Source: Pseudomonas fluorescens Q2-87
Lineage (GTDB): Bacteria > Pseudomonadota > Gammaproteobacteria > Pseudomonadales > Pseudomonadaceae
Assembly: GCF_000281895.1 (NCBI RefSeq)
Contig: NZ_CM001558.1
Location: forward strand, 5,584,556 to 5,648,555
Direction: 5' to 3'
DNA length: 64,000 nucleotides
How positions within the stretch are numbered: position 1 is the stretch's first letter; the number at the start of each line of letters is the position of its first letter. A program made the position numbers and the translations under genes. A model generated the notes under the pieces. It made no database searches. It saw only the letters and a program-made list of their open reading frames with translations, and was not told the DNA's origin. Below, in pieces: positions 1 through 9,105 of this stretch.

Positions 1-2033
1 ACGTATGCCCGCCGGATATACGTGGCCAGCTCGGCACTGCGAACCTGCCCCAGCGCCTGCCCCACCGATGAGCGCACGCCTTTGCCGGGGTTGTCGATAC
101 CCGAGTTGTCGTCATACCCGAAGATCACCAGATCCAACAGGCTGGCGACCTTCGTCCTGCCATCCGACAGCTGCGGGTTGTAGTCGATGAGCACCGTCGC
201 AGGATCGACCGGCTCGTCCACGCCCTTGCTGCGCATATACGGAGCGATTGCCTGGGTGACGATCCGCCTGGCGAAGTCCACGAAGACTTCATAGCCGGCA
301 ATTTCCTGGCTGAAGACCTCCTGATGAACCAGCAGCTCTTGATTCAAAGTGCTGAGGGTTCGTCGCGAATCCAACGGCAGCGCGCTGTACCAGCCGGGCG
401 ATTCGTCGCGCTCCACCTGTGCCAGATTACGCTCCAAGCCCATCGCAACAATGTCTTCAAGACAATCCTGCAAGCCTGTCACCGCCGCCCTGGGATCCTT
501 GCTTGAATCCCACAATGCCGGCTTGTCCGCCACGTTGGCAAAATACTCCCGGGCCCTGTCGCGGTCGGCTGGGGCAATCCGCTGCAGCAGGTATTCGCGA
601 CCGGCTTCACTGCGGGTCCAGCCTCCTACTTCCACACTCACGGCCCAAAGCGAGGGCAGCTCGACCCATTCCTGGCCATCCGGTTTGTCGGGGGCGTACA
701 GCAGCAAGTCGCCTTGCAGGTCTGCACGGTAGAACAACAGGCAATCGGCGCACTTCAACGCGTTCGGCAGTACCAGGCCGGCGACCCGCACGCTGGCAGG
801 GACGACTTGCGCCGAAACCTCGGCCTCCCAGAGGGTCTTGATGGCTGCATGGTTACTCATTTTCAAATGACCGGCACACCGCGCAATGAACGCACTTTGC
901 CGCAGCCGTGCCTTGAACCAATCGAGCATGGCGTCTTTCAGGTCGCCACGACCATAGAGAGCGGCCAGCGCCTGCGAATACCCGGCGGGGGCATCGACGT
1001 CCGCCAGCAACTGGCTGACGTAGGCGGGTGAAAGAGGCTGGTTACGCAGCATGGCGCCGTTCTCCACCAGATACACCGACACCGCATCCGACCTCAGTGG
1101 ACCGGCCACCAGCAGTTCGCTGAGGTTGCGGGTTTGCACGGGCTGGCCGAGGACGCTTCGCCAGCGCAGCTGCACACGAATGCTGTCCGGCTCGACCTCC
1201 ATGTCCAACTCATGCCTGACGTGCTCCTTGGCCAAGGACCGGGCAAAGGACCGCAGCGAGCCCATGCCGTTGAGCAACGAGTCCACCAGCGCCTGCGCCT
1301 GGGACGTCTGCGCCTGGAGAGTCTCCAATTGCTGGCGATCAGCTTCGCCAAGCCAACGCAGCCAATCGGGCAATTGCAAACGGGCTATCGCTTCAAGCGC
1401 CTGGTGCTCCGCAGGGGCCGCCAGTGCGGTCAATCGACTTGTCAGCTGCCAGTTATCCTGCAGGGCTTCAATCTTTTCTTGCAGCGCATCGACATCCAGG
1501 CCCGCCAATTGCTCAGGCTGGAAAATCGCGTCGAACCGGGCCAGATGATTGTCGAGCCTGTCGTTGATCAGCGCCGCCAAGGAGATATCGTGCCCGAACA
1601 CGCTCCAATGACGGCGCAGGTAGTCCTTGTAGTGATGAACCAAGCCAGAAGCCATGCCTTCCACCGCCTGGACGATGACTTCCTGGCGCTCGGCCGAAAA
1701 ACCAGTATCCGGCCCATCCGGCCAACGGTAGGGCGAATTCTCTTCGGCATCGGGGACGACAGGCACCTGGTCGATCAGGCGTTGCAGCACGGCATCGAGC
1801 AGGGTGCCGATGAAATGTGGATCGATGTTGCCATGGTGATAGTGGGTGCGCAGCTCGACCAACAGGCGTTCCTCCAGTACCTCCAGCAAGGTCATCTGGG
1901 CTTTCAGCCGCGAGTCGATTACGGCCTGCCATCGGGTCAGTCTTCCAAGGACGGCCTGCGCCGTTGTCGCCTGCGGGGAAGGTTCCGGCCCCGCGCCGTT
2001 CGCTTTGCTTTGCCGCTCGGCAGAGTTGTCCAT
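1..2033 (-). CDS. Dermonecrotic-toxin-domain (DUF6543-like) protein, N-terminal part, runs off left edge
   Basis: An uninterrupted minus-strand frame starts with ATG at 2033 and is still open at base 1 (677 complete codons). The start has a clear Shine-Dalgarno GGGAGG about 8 nt upstream. The first ~350 residues are helical and charged, with no signal peptide or membrane segment. About residues 370-660 resemble the DUF6543 dermonecrotic-toxin domain found in very large Pseudomonas proteins; marks are the [17 protein letters not shown] stretch and a later region rich in aromatic and acidic residues. Such proteins are usually over 1,000 residues, so the catalytic or C-terminal part lies outside the window. 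It is divergent from prmA. The frame is easy to miss because it has no stop inside the window. Function as a toxin is inferred from the family only; target and secretion route are unknown. Confidence 0.75.
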   Translation of the reverse strand, partial: MDNSAERQSKANGAGPEPSPQATTAQAVLGRLTRWQAVIDSRLKAQMTLLEVLEERLLVELRTHYHHGNIDPHFIGTLLDAVLQRLIDQVPVVPDAEENSPYRWPDGPDTGFSAERQEVIVQAVEGMASGLVHHYKDYLRRHWSVFGHDISLAALINDRLDNHLARFDAIFQPEQLAGLDVDALQEKIEALQDNWQLTSRLTALAAPAEHQALEAIARLQLPDWLRWLGEADRQQLETLQAQTSQAQALVDSLLNGMGSLRSFARSLAKEHVRHELDMEVEPDSIRVQLRWRSVLGQPVQTRNLSELLVAGPLRSDAVSVYLVENGAMLRNQPLSPAYVSQLLADVDAPAGYSQALAALYGRGDLKDAMLDWFKARLRQSAFIARCAGHLKMSNHAAIKTLWEAEVSAQVVPASVRVAGLVLPNALKCADCLLFYRADLQGDLLLYAPDKPDGQEWVELPSLWAVSVEVGGWTRSEAGREYLLQRIAPADRDRAREYFANVADKPALWDSSKDPRAAVTGLQDCLEDIVAMGLERNLAQVERDESPGWYSALPLDSRRTLSTLNQELLVHQEVFSQEIAGYEVFVDFARRIVTQAIAPYMRSKGVDEPVDPATVLIDYNPQLSDGRTKVASLLDLVIFGYDDNSGIDNPGKGVRSSVGQALGQVRSAELATYIRRAY

Positions 2034-2222
2034 CACATTCCTCCCTGTTGTGTGGACCCGCACCTTATCCGCTGTTCAACATGCCCATGTCATACATATA
2101 TATATCGAAACTACCGCCTGACGGCGCGAGACTCGCTTATCCACTTTGATGGCCAGCTGGCGTACACTGCGCGCCTTTGCAGCCCCGCGCTGCCCCCTGT
2201 AGATTTTTCAAAGGTGCCCGCC
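2034..2222. promoter_or_regulatory. Divergent intergenic region between toxin-like gene and prmA
   Basis: This 189-bp gap must hold the promoters of both divergent genes. It contains an alternating TA run near 2093-2104 and a TACACT hexamer near 2177 with a GC-rich discriminator, a plausible -10 for prmA, but no good -35. No terminator is seen. Confidence 0.35.
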
Positions 2223-3101
2223 ATGCCTTGGCTGCAAGTACGTCTGGCCATCAGCCCGGAACAAGCCGAAACCTATGAAGACGCGTTTCTTGAAGTGGGC
2301 GCGGTGTCGGTCACTTTCATGGACGCCGAGGACCAGCCGATCTTCGAGCCGGAACTCAACACCACGCCGCTGTGGTCCCACACTCATCTGCTGGCCCTGT
2401 TCGAAGGCGGCACCGAGGCAGCCAGCGTACTGGCTCATCTCGAACTGCTGACCGGCAGCCCGCTGCCCGAGCACCACAGCGAAGTGATCGAAGACCAGGA
2501 CTGGGAACGCAGTTGGATGGACAACTTCCAGCCGATGCGCTTCGGCCAGCGCCTGTGGATCGTACCGAGCTGGCACGCGGCGCCGGAGCCGGACGCGGTC
2601 AACCTGCTGCTGGATCCGGGCCTGGCGTTCGGCACCGGCACCCATCCGACCACCGCGCTGTGCCTGGAATGGCTCGACGGCCAGGACCTCAAGGGCTGCA
2701 ACGTACTCGACTTCGGCTGCGGCTCGGGGATCCTGGCCATCGCGGCGCTCCTGCTGGGCGCCAAGGAAGCGGTCGGCACCGACATCGACGTCCAGGCCCT
2801 GGAAGCGTCCCGTGACAACGCCGGGCGCAACAATATTGCCGAAGCGTCATTCCCGCTGTACCTGCCGCAGGATTTGCCACAGGTCCGGGCCGACGTGCTG
2901 GTGGCCAATATTCTCGCCGGGCCGCTGGTGTCCCTGGCACCGCAACTGTCGAGCCTGGTCAAGCCGGGCGGGCGCCTGGCGCTGTCGGGCATCCTCGCTG
3001 AACAGGGCGAAGAAGTGGCCGCCGCTTATGCCACCGACTTTGACCTCGACCCGATCGCCAATCGCGATGGCTGGGTGCGCATCACCGGACGTCGGCGCTA
3101 G
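2223..3101 (+). CDS. prmA: Ribosomal protein L11 methyltransferase PrmA
   Basis: A 292-residue cytoplasmic SAM-dependent methyltransferase that trimethylates ribosomal protein L11; the length matches the E. coli enzyme. The N-terminal half is the L11-recognition domain, starting MPWLQVRL. The SAM motif [20 protein letters not shown] lies near residues 160-180, preceded by the family signature [18 protein letters not shown]. The frame stays open well upstream, antisense to the toxin-like gene. The ATG at 2223 is chosen because homologues start there and AAAGGTG lies 7-8 nt upstream. It is followed after 30 bp by the zinc-ribbon gene, probably one transcript. Confidence 0.97.
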   Translation: MPWLQVRLAISPEQAETYEDAFLEVGAVSVTFMDAEDQPIFEPELNTTPLWSHTHLLALFEGGTEAASVLAHLELLTGSPLPEHHSEVIEDQDWERSWMDNFQPMRFGQRLWIVPSWHAAPEPDAVNLLLDPGLAFGTGTHPTTALCLEWLDGQDLKGCNVLDFGCGSGILAIAALLLGAKEAVGTDIDVQALEASRDNAGRNNIAEASFPLYLPQDLPQVRADVLVANILAGPLVSLAPQLSSLVKPGGRLALSGILAEQGEEVAAAYATDFDLDPIANRDGWVRITGRRR

Positions 3102-3131
3102 AATGGCCGCCTGTATCCACCGGATTGCCGC

Positions 3132-4361
3132 ATGACTGACAGCTTCGTCACCCAGTGCCCGCATTGCCATACCAGTTTCCGCGTCAGCCACGCTCAATTG
3201 AGCGTGGCCCGCGGGGTGGTTCGTTGCGGCTCCTGCCTGCAAGTCTTCAATGCCGCACGACAACTGCTGGAACAGCGCACGGCCAGGCAGGACGCGCCCC
3301 CCGCCGCCGCGCCCGCCAAACCCGCCGCCGAAGCGCCGCCCCGGGCCATCAGCCAGAAGCAATGGTCAGCCGCGGAACTCGATCTCGATGATCTGGACAA
3401 GGAACTGGCGCGCCTGGAGCGGCGCGACCGGACAAGCGGCAGTACGGGCCGGCGTCGCGAAGACAACCTCAGCGCACAGCGCAGCCCTTCGTCGGATGAG
3501 CAGGATACCTGGCCAGACAGCCTGTACAGCGAATCGTCCAGCGAACGCGCCGAAGCCGTCCTCCTGACGCCTGCCGAACCGTTCGAGCCCCATGAGCCGG
3601 CCCGGCCACCACGCACCGAACCCTCCCTGTCCCTGGCCCTCGAACCGCTGGAGCCGGACGATGAGCCTGTCGTCCCGCTGCGCCTGGCGCCGGACGACGA
3701 GCCCGAGGAACATCTCGAGCGCCTGTCCGCCACCGACGACCACGATCACGACGAAGAACCCGAGCCAGCGCCGCCGCTGCGCAAGGCTCGCGAACGACAT
3801 GAACCCGGGATCCGCGCCGAGGCCCTTCATGACCTGGACGATGACCCGCTGCAACTGGACTGGCGCAAACGCCGCTCGCCCTGGGGCCGTCGCTTGCTGT
3901 GGGGGTTGTTGATCCTGCTTGCCGCCGCAGCCCTGGGCGGCCAGTACATTGCCTACCATTTCGAAGAGCTGGCCCGCCAGGACCAGTATCGCCCGTGGTT
4001 CCTGCAAGTCTGCCCGACCCTGGGCTGCGACGTACCGTCCAAGGTCGACATCGCCAAGATCAAGAGCAGCAACCTGGTGGTGCGCAGCCATCCGGAATTC
4101 AGCGGCGCCCTGGTAGTGGACGCGATCATCTACAACCGTGCGCCCTTCTCCCAGCCTTTTCCGCTGCTGGAGCTGCGTTTTGCCGACCTCAACGGGCACC
4201 TGATCGCCAGCCGTCGCTTCAAGCCCGGGGAATACCTGGGCGGCGATCTCGAAGGCCGCGGCGAAATGCCGCCGCAGACGCCTATCCACATCGCGCTGGA
4301 CATCCTCGACCCAGGGCCCAAAGCGGTGAACTACAGTCTGAGCTTCCATTCCCCCGAGTGA
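3132..4361 (+). CDS. Zinc-ribbon, DUF3426-domain membrane protein
   Basis: A 409-residue protein with three parts. An MJ0042-type zinc ribbon at the N-terminus carries C9-x2-C12 and C32-x2-C35. A long low-complexity linker, rich in Pro, Glu, Asp and Arg, covers about residues 55-245. A single membrane helix at about 253-275 is followed by a C-terminal DUF3426 domain, presumably periplasmic. The zinc ribbon would therefore be cytoplasmic. The gene sits between prmA and dusB, as in other pseudomonads as far as I recall. The function of the family is not established; a role in envelope or translation regulation is only a guess from context. Confidence 0.85.
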   Translation: MTDSFVTQCPHCHTSFRVSHAQLSVARGVVRCGSCLQVFNAARQLLEQRTARQDAPPAAAPAKPAAEAPPRAISQKQWSAAELDLDDLDKELARLERRDRTSGSTGRRREDNLSAQRSPSSDEQDTWPDSLYSESSSERAEAVLLTPAEPFEPHEPARPPRTEPSLSLALEPLEPDDEPVVPLRLAPDDEPEEHLERLSATDDHDHDEEPEPAPPLRKARERHEPGIRAEALHDLDDDPLQLDWRKRRSPWGRRLLWGLLILLAAAALGGQYIAYHFEELARQDQYRPWFLQVCPTLGCDVPSKVDIAKIKSSNLVVRSHPEFSGALVVDAIIYNRAPFSQPFPLLELRFADLNGHLIASRRFKPGEYLGGDLEGRGEMPPQTPIHIALDILDPGPKAVNYSLSFHSPE

Positions 4362-4489
4362 AGCCGGCCAGGGTCGGCCGATTGACGACAGCTTTCTGAC
4401 TCACCACGCCCGGACCAAACCGCTGGCAATAACAAAATAGCTGTTCAGATTTTATCCAATTCGACCTTTATCCGGTCATCGAGAGCGGG

Positions 4490-4495
4490 TATCAT
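4490..4495 (+). promoter_or_regulatory. Candidate -10 element of the dusB-fis promoter
   Basis: TATCAT at 4490-4495 is preceded 17 bp upstream by a weak TTTATC. It lies about 50 bp before dusB, in the only sizeable gap upstream of the dusB-fis pair. Inference from sequence similarity to the sigma-70 consensus only. Confidence 0.35.
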
Positions 4496-4546
4496 GCCAA
4501 CCCTTTTTCGAAGTCTCATGATCCGGCCCCACTTCAGGGAAGTCCT

Positions 4547-5554
4547 ATGTCGGCGGTACGCATCGGCCCATATACATTGCAGAACGGCCTGGTTCTCGCC
4601 CCCATGGCGGGCGTCACCGACCAGCCCTTTCGTCAGCTTTGCAAGCGGCTGGGCGCAGGTCTTGTTGTTTCGGAAATGGTCACCAGCGACATGAGCTTGT
4701 GGAACACCCGAAAATCGCGCCTGCGCATGATCCATGAAGGCGATCCCGAGCCTCGCTCGGTGCAGATCGCAGGTGGCGACGCGCAGATGCTGGCGCAAGC
4801 CGCCCGGGCCAATGTGGCGATGGGTGCGCAGATCATCGACATCAACATGGGCTGCCCGGCGAAGAAGGTCTGCAACAAGGCCGCAGGCTCGGCACTGTTG
4901 AAAGATGAAGCACTGGTGACAGAGATCCTGCAGGCAGTTGTCGCCGCGGTCGATGTGCCGGTGACCCTGAAGATCCGCACCGGGTGGGACCGGGAGAACA
5001 AGAACGGCCTGACGGTGGCGAAGATCGCCGAGCAGGCAGGCATCACGGCGCTGGCGGTCCACGGTCGCACCCGCGCCGACCTGTACACCGGCGAGGCCGA
5101 GTACGACACTATCGCCGCGATCAAGCAGGCGGTGTCGATCCCGGTCTTTGCCAATGGCGATATCGATTCGCCCGAGAAGGCCCGGCACGTGCTCAATGCA
5201 ACCGGTGCCGACGGGCTGTTGATCGGCCGGGCCGCCCAGGGGCGGCCATGGATTTTTCGTGAGATAGAACATTACCTGCGCACCGGCGAACAGCTCGCTG
5301 CGCCGCCGTTGGCCGAGGTGGAACGTATTCTGCTAGAGCATCTGGCCGCGCTGCATGGCTTCTACGGAGATGTCATGGGCGTACGCATTGCTCGCAAGCA
5401 TGTGGGCTGGTATCTCGCAACCCTGCCGGGCGCCAGGGAGTTTCGCGCCCGCTTCAATCGTTTGGATGGTACGCAAGCACAATGCGCCGACGTTCAGGCG
5501 TTCTTCGCTGAGCGTTACAAGAGCCTGACAGGGGACGAAGGGGTGGCCGCATGA
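4547..5554 (+). CDS. dusB: tRNA-dihydrouridine synthase B
   Basis: A 335-residue FMN-dependent TIM-barrel enzyme that reduces uridine to dihydrouridine in the tRNA D-loop. The N-terminus carries the [16 protein letters not shown] signature. The active-site motif [19 protein letters not shown] places the likely catalytic cysteine at C103. Flavin-phosphate binding motifs follow (VHGRTR, then GDIDSPEKA and [13 protein letters not shown]). The stop codon overlaps the start of fis by ATGA, the classic dusB-fis arrangement of gamma-proteobacteria, which supports the B-type assignment over DusA or DusC. Confidence 0.97.
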   Translation: MSAVRIGPYTLQNGLVLAPMAGVTDQPFRQLCKRLGAGLVVSEMVTSDMSLWNTRKSRLRMIHEGDPEPRSVQIAGGDAQMLAQAARANVAMGAQIIDINMGCPAKKVCNKAAGSALLKDEALVTEILQAVVAAVDVPVTLKIRTGWDRENKNGLTVAKIAEQAGITALAVHGRTRADLYTGEAEYDTIAAIKQAVSIPVFANGDIDSPEKARHVLNATGADGLLIGRAAQGRPWIFREIEHYLRTGEQLAAPPLAEVERILLEHLAALHGFYGDVMGVRIARKHVGWYLATLPGAREFRARFNRLDGTQAQCADVQAFFAERYKSLTGDEGVAA

Positions 5555-5871
5555 CGATGATGACCGAGACTTTAGTGAGTGGAACAACACCCGTGAGCGA
5601 CAACGTGAATTTGAAACAGCACCTCAATACGCCCAGCGAAGAAGGCCAGACCCTTCGCGGGAGTGTCGAGAAGGCGCTGCACAATTATTTCGCCCACCTT
5701 GAGGGCGCTGCCGTCACGGATGTGTACAACCTGGTGCTTTCCGAAGTCGAGGCGCCTCTGCTCGAAAGCGTAATGAACTACGTCAAGGGCAACCAGACCA
5801 AGGCCAGTGAGCTGCTGGGCCTGAACCGCGGCACCCTGCGCAAGAAACTCAAGCAGTACGATCTGCTGTAA
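5551..5871 (+). CDS. fis: DNA-binding protein Fis
   Basis: A 106-residue nucleoid-associated DNA-bending protein. The C-terminal helix-turn-helix ([22 protein letters not shown]) is nearly identical to the canonical Fis C-terminus, and the dimerisation helices occupy about residues 40-80. The start at 5551 overlaps the dusB stop by 4 bp, implying translational coupling. Downstream in-frame starts exist in the first ten codons, so the exact N-terminus is uncertain. A hairpin with a T-run follows, ending the dusB-fis unit. Confidence 0.96.
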   Translation: MTMMTETLVSGTTPVSDNVNLKQHLNTPSEEGQTLRGSVEKALHNYFAHLEGAAVTDVYNLVLSEVEAPLLESVMNYVKGNQTKASELLGLNRGTLRKKLKQYDLL

Positions 5872-5888
5872 GCATTCAATCAAACCAG

Positions 5889-5922
5889 AAAGGCGCCCGC
5901 GTAAAAAACGGTCGCCTTTTTT
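5889..5922 (+). terminator. Rho-independent terminator after fis
   Basis: The arms AAAGGCG and CGCCTTT, extended inward by CCG/CGG with one-base bulges, enclose an A-rich loop and are followed by a run of six T. It lies 17 bp after the fis stop and separates dusB-fis from purH. Confidence 0.85.
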
Positions 5923-5954
5923 GCTGACTTCCCTTGCTTTTGATGGAAATTGAA

Positions 5955-7562
5955 ATGACCGACCAGACCACCCGCCTGCCGATCCGCCGCGCCTTGATCA
6001 GCGTTTCCGACAAGACCGGGATCCTCGAATTCGCCCGCGAGCTGCAACAGCTGGGCGTCGAGATTCTTTCCACCGGCGGGACCTTCAAGTTGCTGCAGGA
6101 CAACGGCGTCGCCGCAGTGGAAGTCGCGGACTACACCGGTTTTGCAGAAATGATGGACGGTCGGGTCAAGACCCTGCATCCGAAAATCCACGGCGGGATC
6201 CTGGGCCGTCGCGGCATCGACGACGCCATCATGAACGAACACGGCATCAAGCCGATCGACCTGGTGGCGGTCAACCTCTACCCGTTCGAAGCTACCATCA
6301 GCAAGCCCGGCTGCGACCTGCCGACCGCCGTCGAGAACATCGACATCGGTGGCCCGACCATGGTCCGCTCGGCGGCCAAGAACCACAAGGACGTGGCCAT
6401 CGTGGTCAATGCCAGCGATTACGCCGGCGTGCTCGAAAGCCTCAAGGCCGGTGGCCTCACCTACGCCCAGCGTTTCGACTTGATGCTCAAGGCGTTCGAA
6501 CACACCGCCGCCTACGACGGCATGATCGCCAACTACATGGGCACCGTGAACCAGGCTGCCGAAACCCTGTCGACCGAAGGCCGCAGCGAGTTCCCGCGCA
6601 CCTTCAACACCCAGTTCGTCAAGGCCCAGGAAATGCGCTACGGCGAGAACCCGCACCAGAGCGCGGCGTTCTACGTGGAAGCCAAGCCTGCCGAAGTCGG
6701 CATCGCCACCGCCACCCAGCTGCAAGGCAAGGAGCTGTCGTTCAACAACGTGGCCGACACCGACGCCGCGCTGGAATGCGTGAAGAGCTTCGTCAAGCCA
6801 GCCTGCGTGATCGTCAAGCATGCCAACCCATGTGGCGTGGCCGTGAGCCCGGACGCCGAGGGCGGCATCCGCCAGGCCTACGAACTGGCCTACGCCACCG
6901 ACACCGAGTCGGCCTTCGGCGGCATCATCGCCTTCAACCGTGAGCTGGACGCCGAGACCGCCAAGGCCATCGTCGAGCGTCAGTTCGTCGAAGTGATCAT
7001 CGCCCCGTCGGTCAGCGAAGAGGCCCGCGCCATCGTCGCCGCCAAGGCCAACGTGCGCCTGTTGGCCTGCGGCCAATGGTCGGCCGACCGTGCACCGGCC
7101 TGGGACTACAAGCGAGTCAACGGCGGCCTGCTGGTACAGAGCCGCGACATCGGCATGATCGGCAGCGAAGACCTCAAGGTGGTGACCAAGCGCGCGCCGA
7201 GCGAGCAGGAAATCCACGACCTGATCTTTGCTTGGAAAGTCGCCAAATACGTCAAGTCCAACGCCATCGTCTACGCCAAGAACCGCCAGACCATCGGCGT
7301 CGGCGCCGGCCAGATGAGCCGCGTCAACTCGGCCCGCATCGCCGCCATCAAGGCCGAACACGCCGGTTTGCAGGTACAAGGCGCAGTCATGGCCTCCGAT
7401 GCGTTCTTCCCGTTCCGCGACGGCATCGACAATGCGGCCAAGGTCGGTATCACCGCGGTGATCCAGCCGGGTGGTTCGATGCGTGACAACGAAGTCATCG
7501 CCGCCGCCGACGAAGCCGGCATCGCCATGGTATTCACCGGCATGCGCCACTTCCGTCACTGA
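5955..7562 (+). CDS. purH: Bifunctional AICAR transformylase / IMP cyclohydrolase
   Basis: A 535-residue cytosolic enzyme catalysing the last two steps of IMP synthesis. The N-terminal ~200 residues form the MGS-like cyclohydrolase domain ([34 protein letters not shown]). The rest is the AICAR transformylase domain, including the [13 protein letters not shown] segment and a C-terminal [15 protein letters not shown]. In-frame codons upstream (TTG at 5934, ATG at 5943) are possible starts, but homologues begin [16 protein letters not shown], so ATG 5955 is chosen; a GGA lies 6-8 nt before it. purD follows after a REP pair. Confidence 0.97.
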   Translation: MTDQTTRLPIRRALISVSDKTGILEFARELQQLGVEILSTGGTFKLLQDNGVAAVEVADYTGFAEMMDGRVKTLHPKIHGGILGRRGIDDAIMNEHGIKPIDLVAVNLYPFEATISKPGCDLPTAVENIDIGGPTMVRSAAKNHKDVAIVVNASDYAGVLESLKAGGLTYAQRFDLMLKAFEHTAAYDGMIANYMGTVNQAAETLSTEGRSEFPRTFNTQFVKAQEMRYGENPHQSAAFYVEAKPAEVGIATATQLQGKELSFNNVADTDAALECVKSFVKPACVIVKHANPCGVAVSPDAEGGIRQAYELAYATDTESAFGGIIAFNRELDAETAKAIVERQFVEVIIAPSVSEEARAIVAAKANVRLLACGQWSADRAPAWDYKRVNGGLLVQSRDIGMIGSEDLKVVTKRAPSEQEIHDLIFAWKVAKYVKSNAIVYAKNRQTIGVGAGQMSRVNSARIAAIKAEHAGLQVQGAVMASDAFFPFRDGIDNAAKVGITAVIQPGGSMRDNEVIAAADEAGIAMVFTGMRHFRH

Positions 7563-7578
7563 TACACCCCGATCGAAA

Positions 7579-7667
7579 TGTGGGAGCGAGCCTGCTCGCG
7601 AATGCAATCTGCCAGCGACGTTGATGGTGGCTGATACACCGCTTTCGCGAGCAGGCTCGCTCCCACA
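7579..7667. repeat. REP pair (family A) between purH and purD
   Basis: Two inverted copies of the Pseudomonas REP motif (TGTGGGAGCGAGCCTGCTCG and its complement) are separated by about 40 bp of spacer, able to form a long hairpin in the purH-purD transcript. Confidence 0.9.
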
Positions 7668-7710
7668 TAAAGCGCCCCAGCAGCGCCTTACAGAATTTGA
7701 GGTTTTTGAA

Positions 7711-9006
7711 ATGAATGTTTTGATCATTGGCAGCGGTGGCCGTGAACACGCCCTGGCCTGGAAAGTGGCCCAGGATCCGCGTGTGCAGAAGGTTTTCGTG
7801 GCTCCGGGCAATGCCGGTACCGCCATTGAAGCCAAGTGCGAAAACGTCGCCATCGACGTACTGGCCCTGGAACAATTGGCCGACTTCGCCGAGAAGAACG
7901 TCGCGCTGACCATCGTCGGCCCGGAAGTACCGCTGGTTGCCGGCGTAGTCGATCTGTTCCGCTCCCGTGGCCTGGACTGCTTCGGTCCGACCGCCGGCGC
8001 CGCGCAGTTGGAAGGCTCGAAAGCGTTCACCAAGGATTTCCTGGCGCGCCACAAGATCCCGACTGCCGACTACCAGAACTTCACCGAAATCGAACCGGCC
8101 CTGGCCTACCTGCGCGAGAAAGGCGCTCCGATCGTCATCAAGGCCGATGGCCTGGCCGCCGGTAAAGGCGTGATCGTTGCCATGACCCTGGCCGAAGCCG
8201 AAGACGCGGTGCGTGACATGCTGGCCGGCAACGCCTTCGGCGACGCGGGTTCGCGCGTGGTAATCGAAGAGTTCCTTGATGGCGAGGAAGCCAGCTTCAT
8301 CGTCATGGTGGACGGCAAGAACGTCCTGCCGATGGCCACCAGCCAGGATCACAAGCGCGTCGGCGATGGCGACAGCGGCCCGAACACCGGCGGCATGGGT
8401 GCCTATTCCCCTGCCCCGGTGGTCACCGCCCAGGTGCATCAGCGGGTGATGGACCTGGTCATCTGGCCGACCGTGCGAGGCATGGCCGAAGAAGGCAATG
8501 TCTACACCGGTTTCCTGTATGCCGGCCTGATGATCGACAAGGCTGGTAACCCAAAAGTCATCGAATTCAACTGCCGTTTCGGCGATCCTGAGACCCAGCC
8601 GGTAATGCTGCGCTTGCAGTCGAGCCTGGTGCTGCTGGTCGAGGCCGCATTGGCCCAGGCGCTGGACAAGGTCGAAGCCCAATGGGATCCCCGTCCAAGC
8701 GTCGGTGTGGTACTGGCGGCCGGCGGCTACCCGGGCGACTACGCCAAGGGCAGCGCGATCCGGGGCCTGGATGCTGCAGCCCGGCTGGAAGGCAAAGTGT
8801 TCCATGCCGGCACTGCGTTGAAGGACGGGCAGGTGGTCACCGCCGGCGGACGCGTACTGTGCGCCACCGCCATGGGCGCCAGTGTCGACGCAGCTCAGCA
8901 GCAGGCCTACAAGCTCGCCGCCGAGATCGATTGGGAAGGTTGCTTCTACCGCAAGGACATTGGCTACCGCGCCATTGCCCGTGAACGTGGCGAAAGTCCG
9001 GAATAA
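7711..9006 (+). CDS. purD: Phosphoribosylamine-glycine ligase
   Basis: A 431-residue ATP-grasp enzyme joining glycine to phosphoribosylamine in purine synthesis. It begins MNVLIIGSGGREHALAWK, the family N-terminal nucleotide-binding turn. PTAGAAQLEGSKAFTKDF, VIKADGLAAGKGVIV and the metal-ligand region FNCRFGDPETQ mark the ATP-grasp core. ATG 7711 is chosen over upstream in-frame codons because these lie in the REP spacer; AGG lies about 10 nt before it. It is downstream of purH and immediately upstream of retS. Confidence 0.97.
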   Translation: MNVLIIGSGGREHALAWKVAQDPRVQKVFVAPGNAGTAIEAKCENVAIDVLALEQLADFAEKNVALTIVGPEVPLVAGVVDLFRSRGLDCFGPTAGAAQLEGSKAFTKDFLARHKIPTADYQNFTEIEPALAYLREKGAPIVIKADGLAAGKGVIVAMTLAEAEDAVRDMLAGNAFGDAGSRVVIEEFLDGEEASFIVMVDGKNVLPMATSQDHKRVGDGDSGPNTGGMGAYSPAPVVTAQVHQRVMDLVIWPTVRGMAEEGNVYTGFLYAGLMIDKAGNPKVIEFNCRFGDPETQPVMLRLQSSLVLLVEAALAQALDKVEAQWDPRPSVGVVLAAGGYPGDYAKGSAIRGLDAAARLEGKVFHAGTALKDGQVVTAGGRVLCATAMGASVDAAQQQAYKLAAEIDWEGCFYRKDIGYRAIARERGESPE

Positions 9007-9022
9007 CCCGGTCATTCAGCCG

Positions 9023-9045
9023 GGCAGGGGCCTATGGCCCTTGCC
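9023..9045 (+). terminator. Hairpin after purD
   Basis: GGCAGGGGCC, TAT loop, GGCCCTTGCC: a 10-bp stem with one mismatch, starting 16 bp after the purD stop. There is no T-run, so it could be an attenuating structure rather than a strict terminator. Confidence 0.4.
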
Positions 9046-9070
9046 TGACTGTTCCGGCGCCGCGCATAGT

Positions 9071-9076
9071 TATAAT
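9071..9076 (+). promoter_or_regulatory. Consensus -10 element upstream of retS
   Basis: A perfect TATAAT lies 30 bp before the retS start. No convincing -35 exists at 16-18 bp (nearest CTGACT-like at about 20 bp), so the promoter call rests mainly on the -10. Confidence 0.5.
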
Positions 9077-9105
9077 CTGGCATCAACCTACGAAGGGATT
9101 TCGCC

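Noticed and set aside
1134..2222. Upstream extension of the prmA frame
   Set aside because: The frame happens to be open antisense to the toxin-like gene; homology and ribosome site place the start at 2223.
5880..8054. A 724-codon minus-strand open frame opposite purH
   Set aside because: It is the antisense shadow of purH and of the start of purD, with low-complexity composition typical of the reverse strand of G+C-rich genes.
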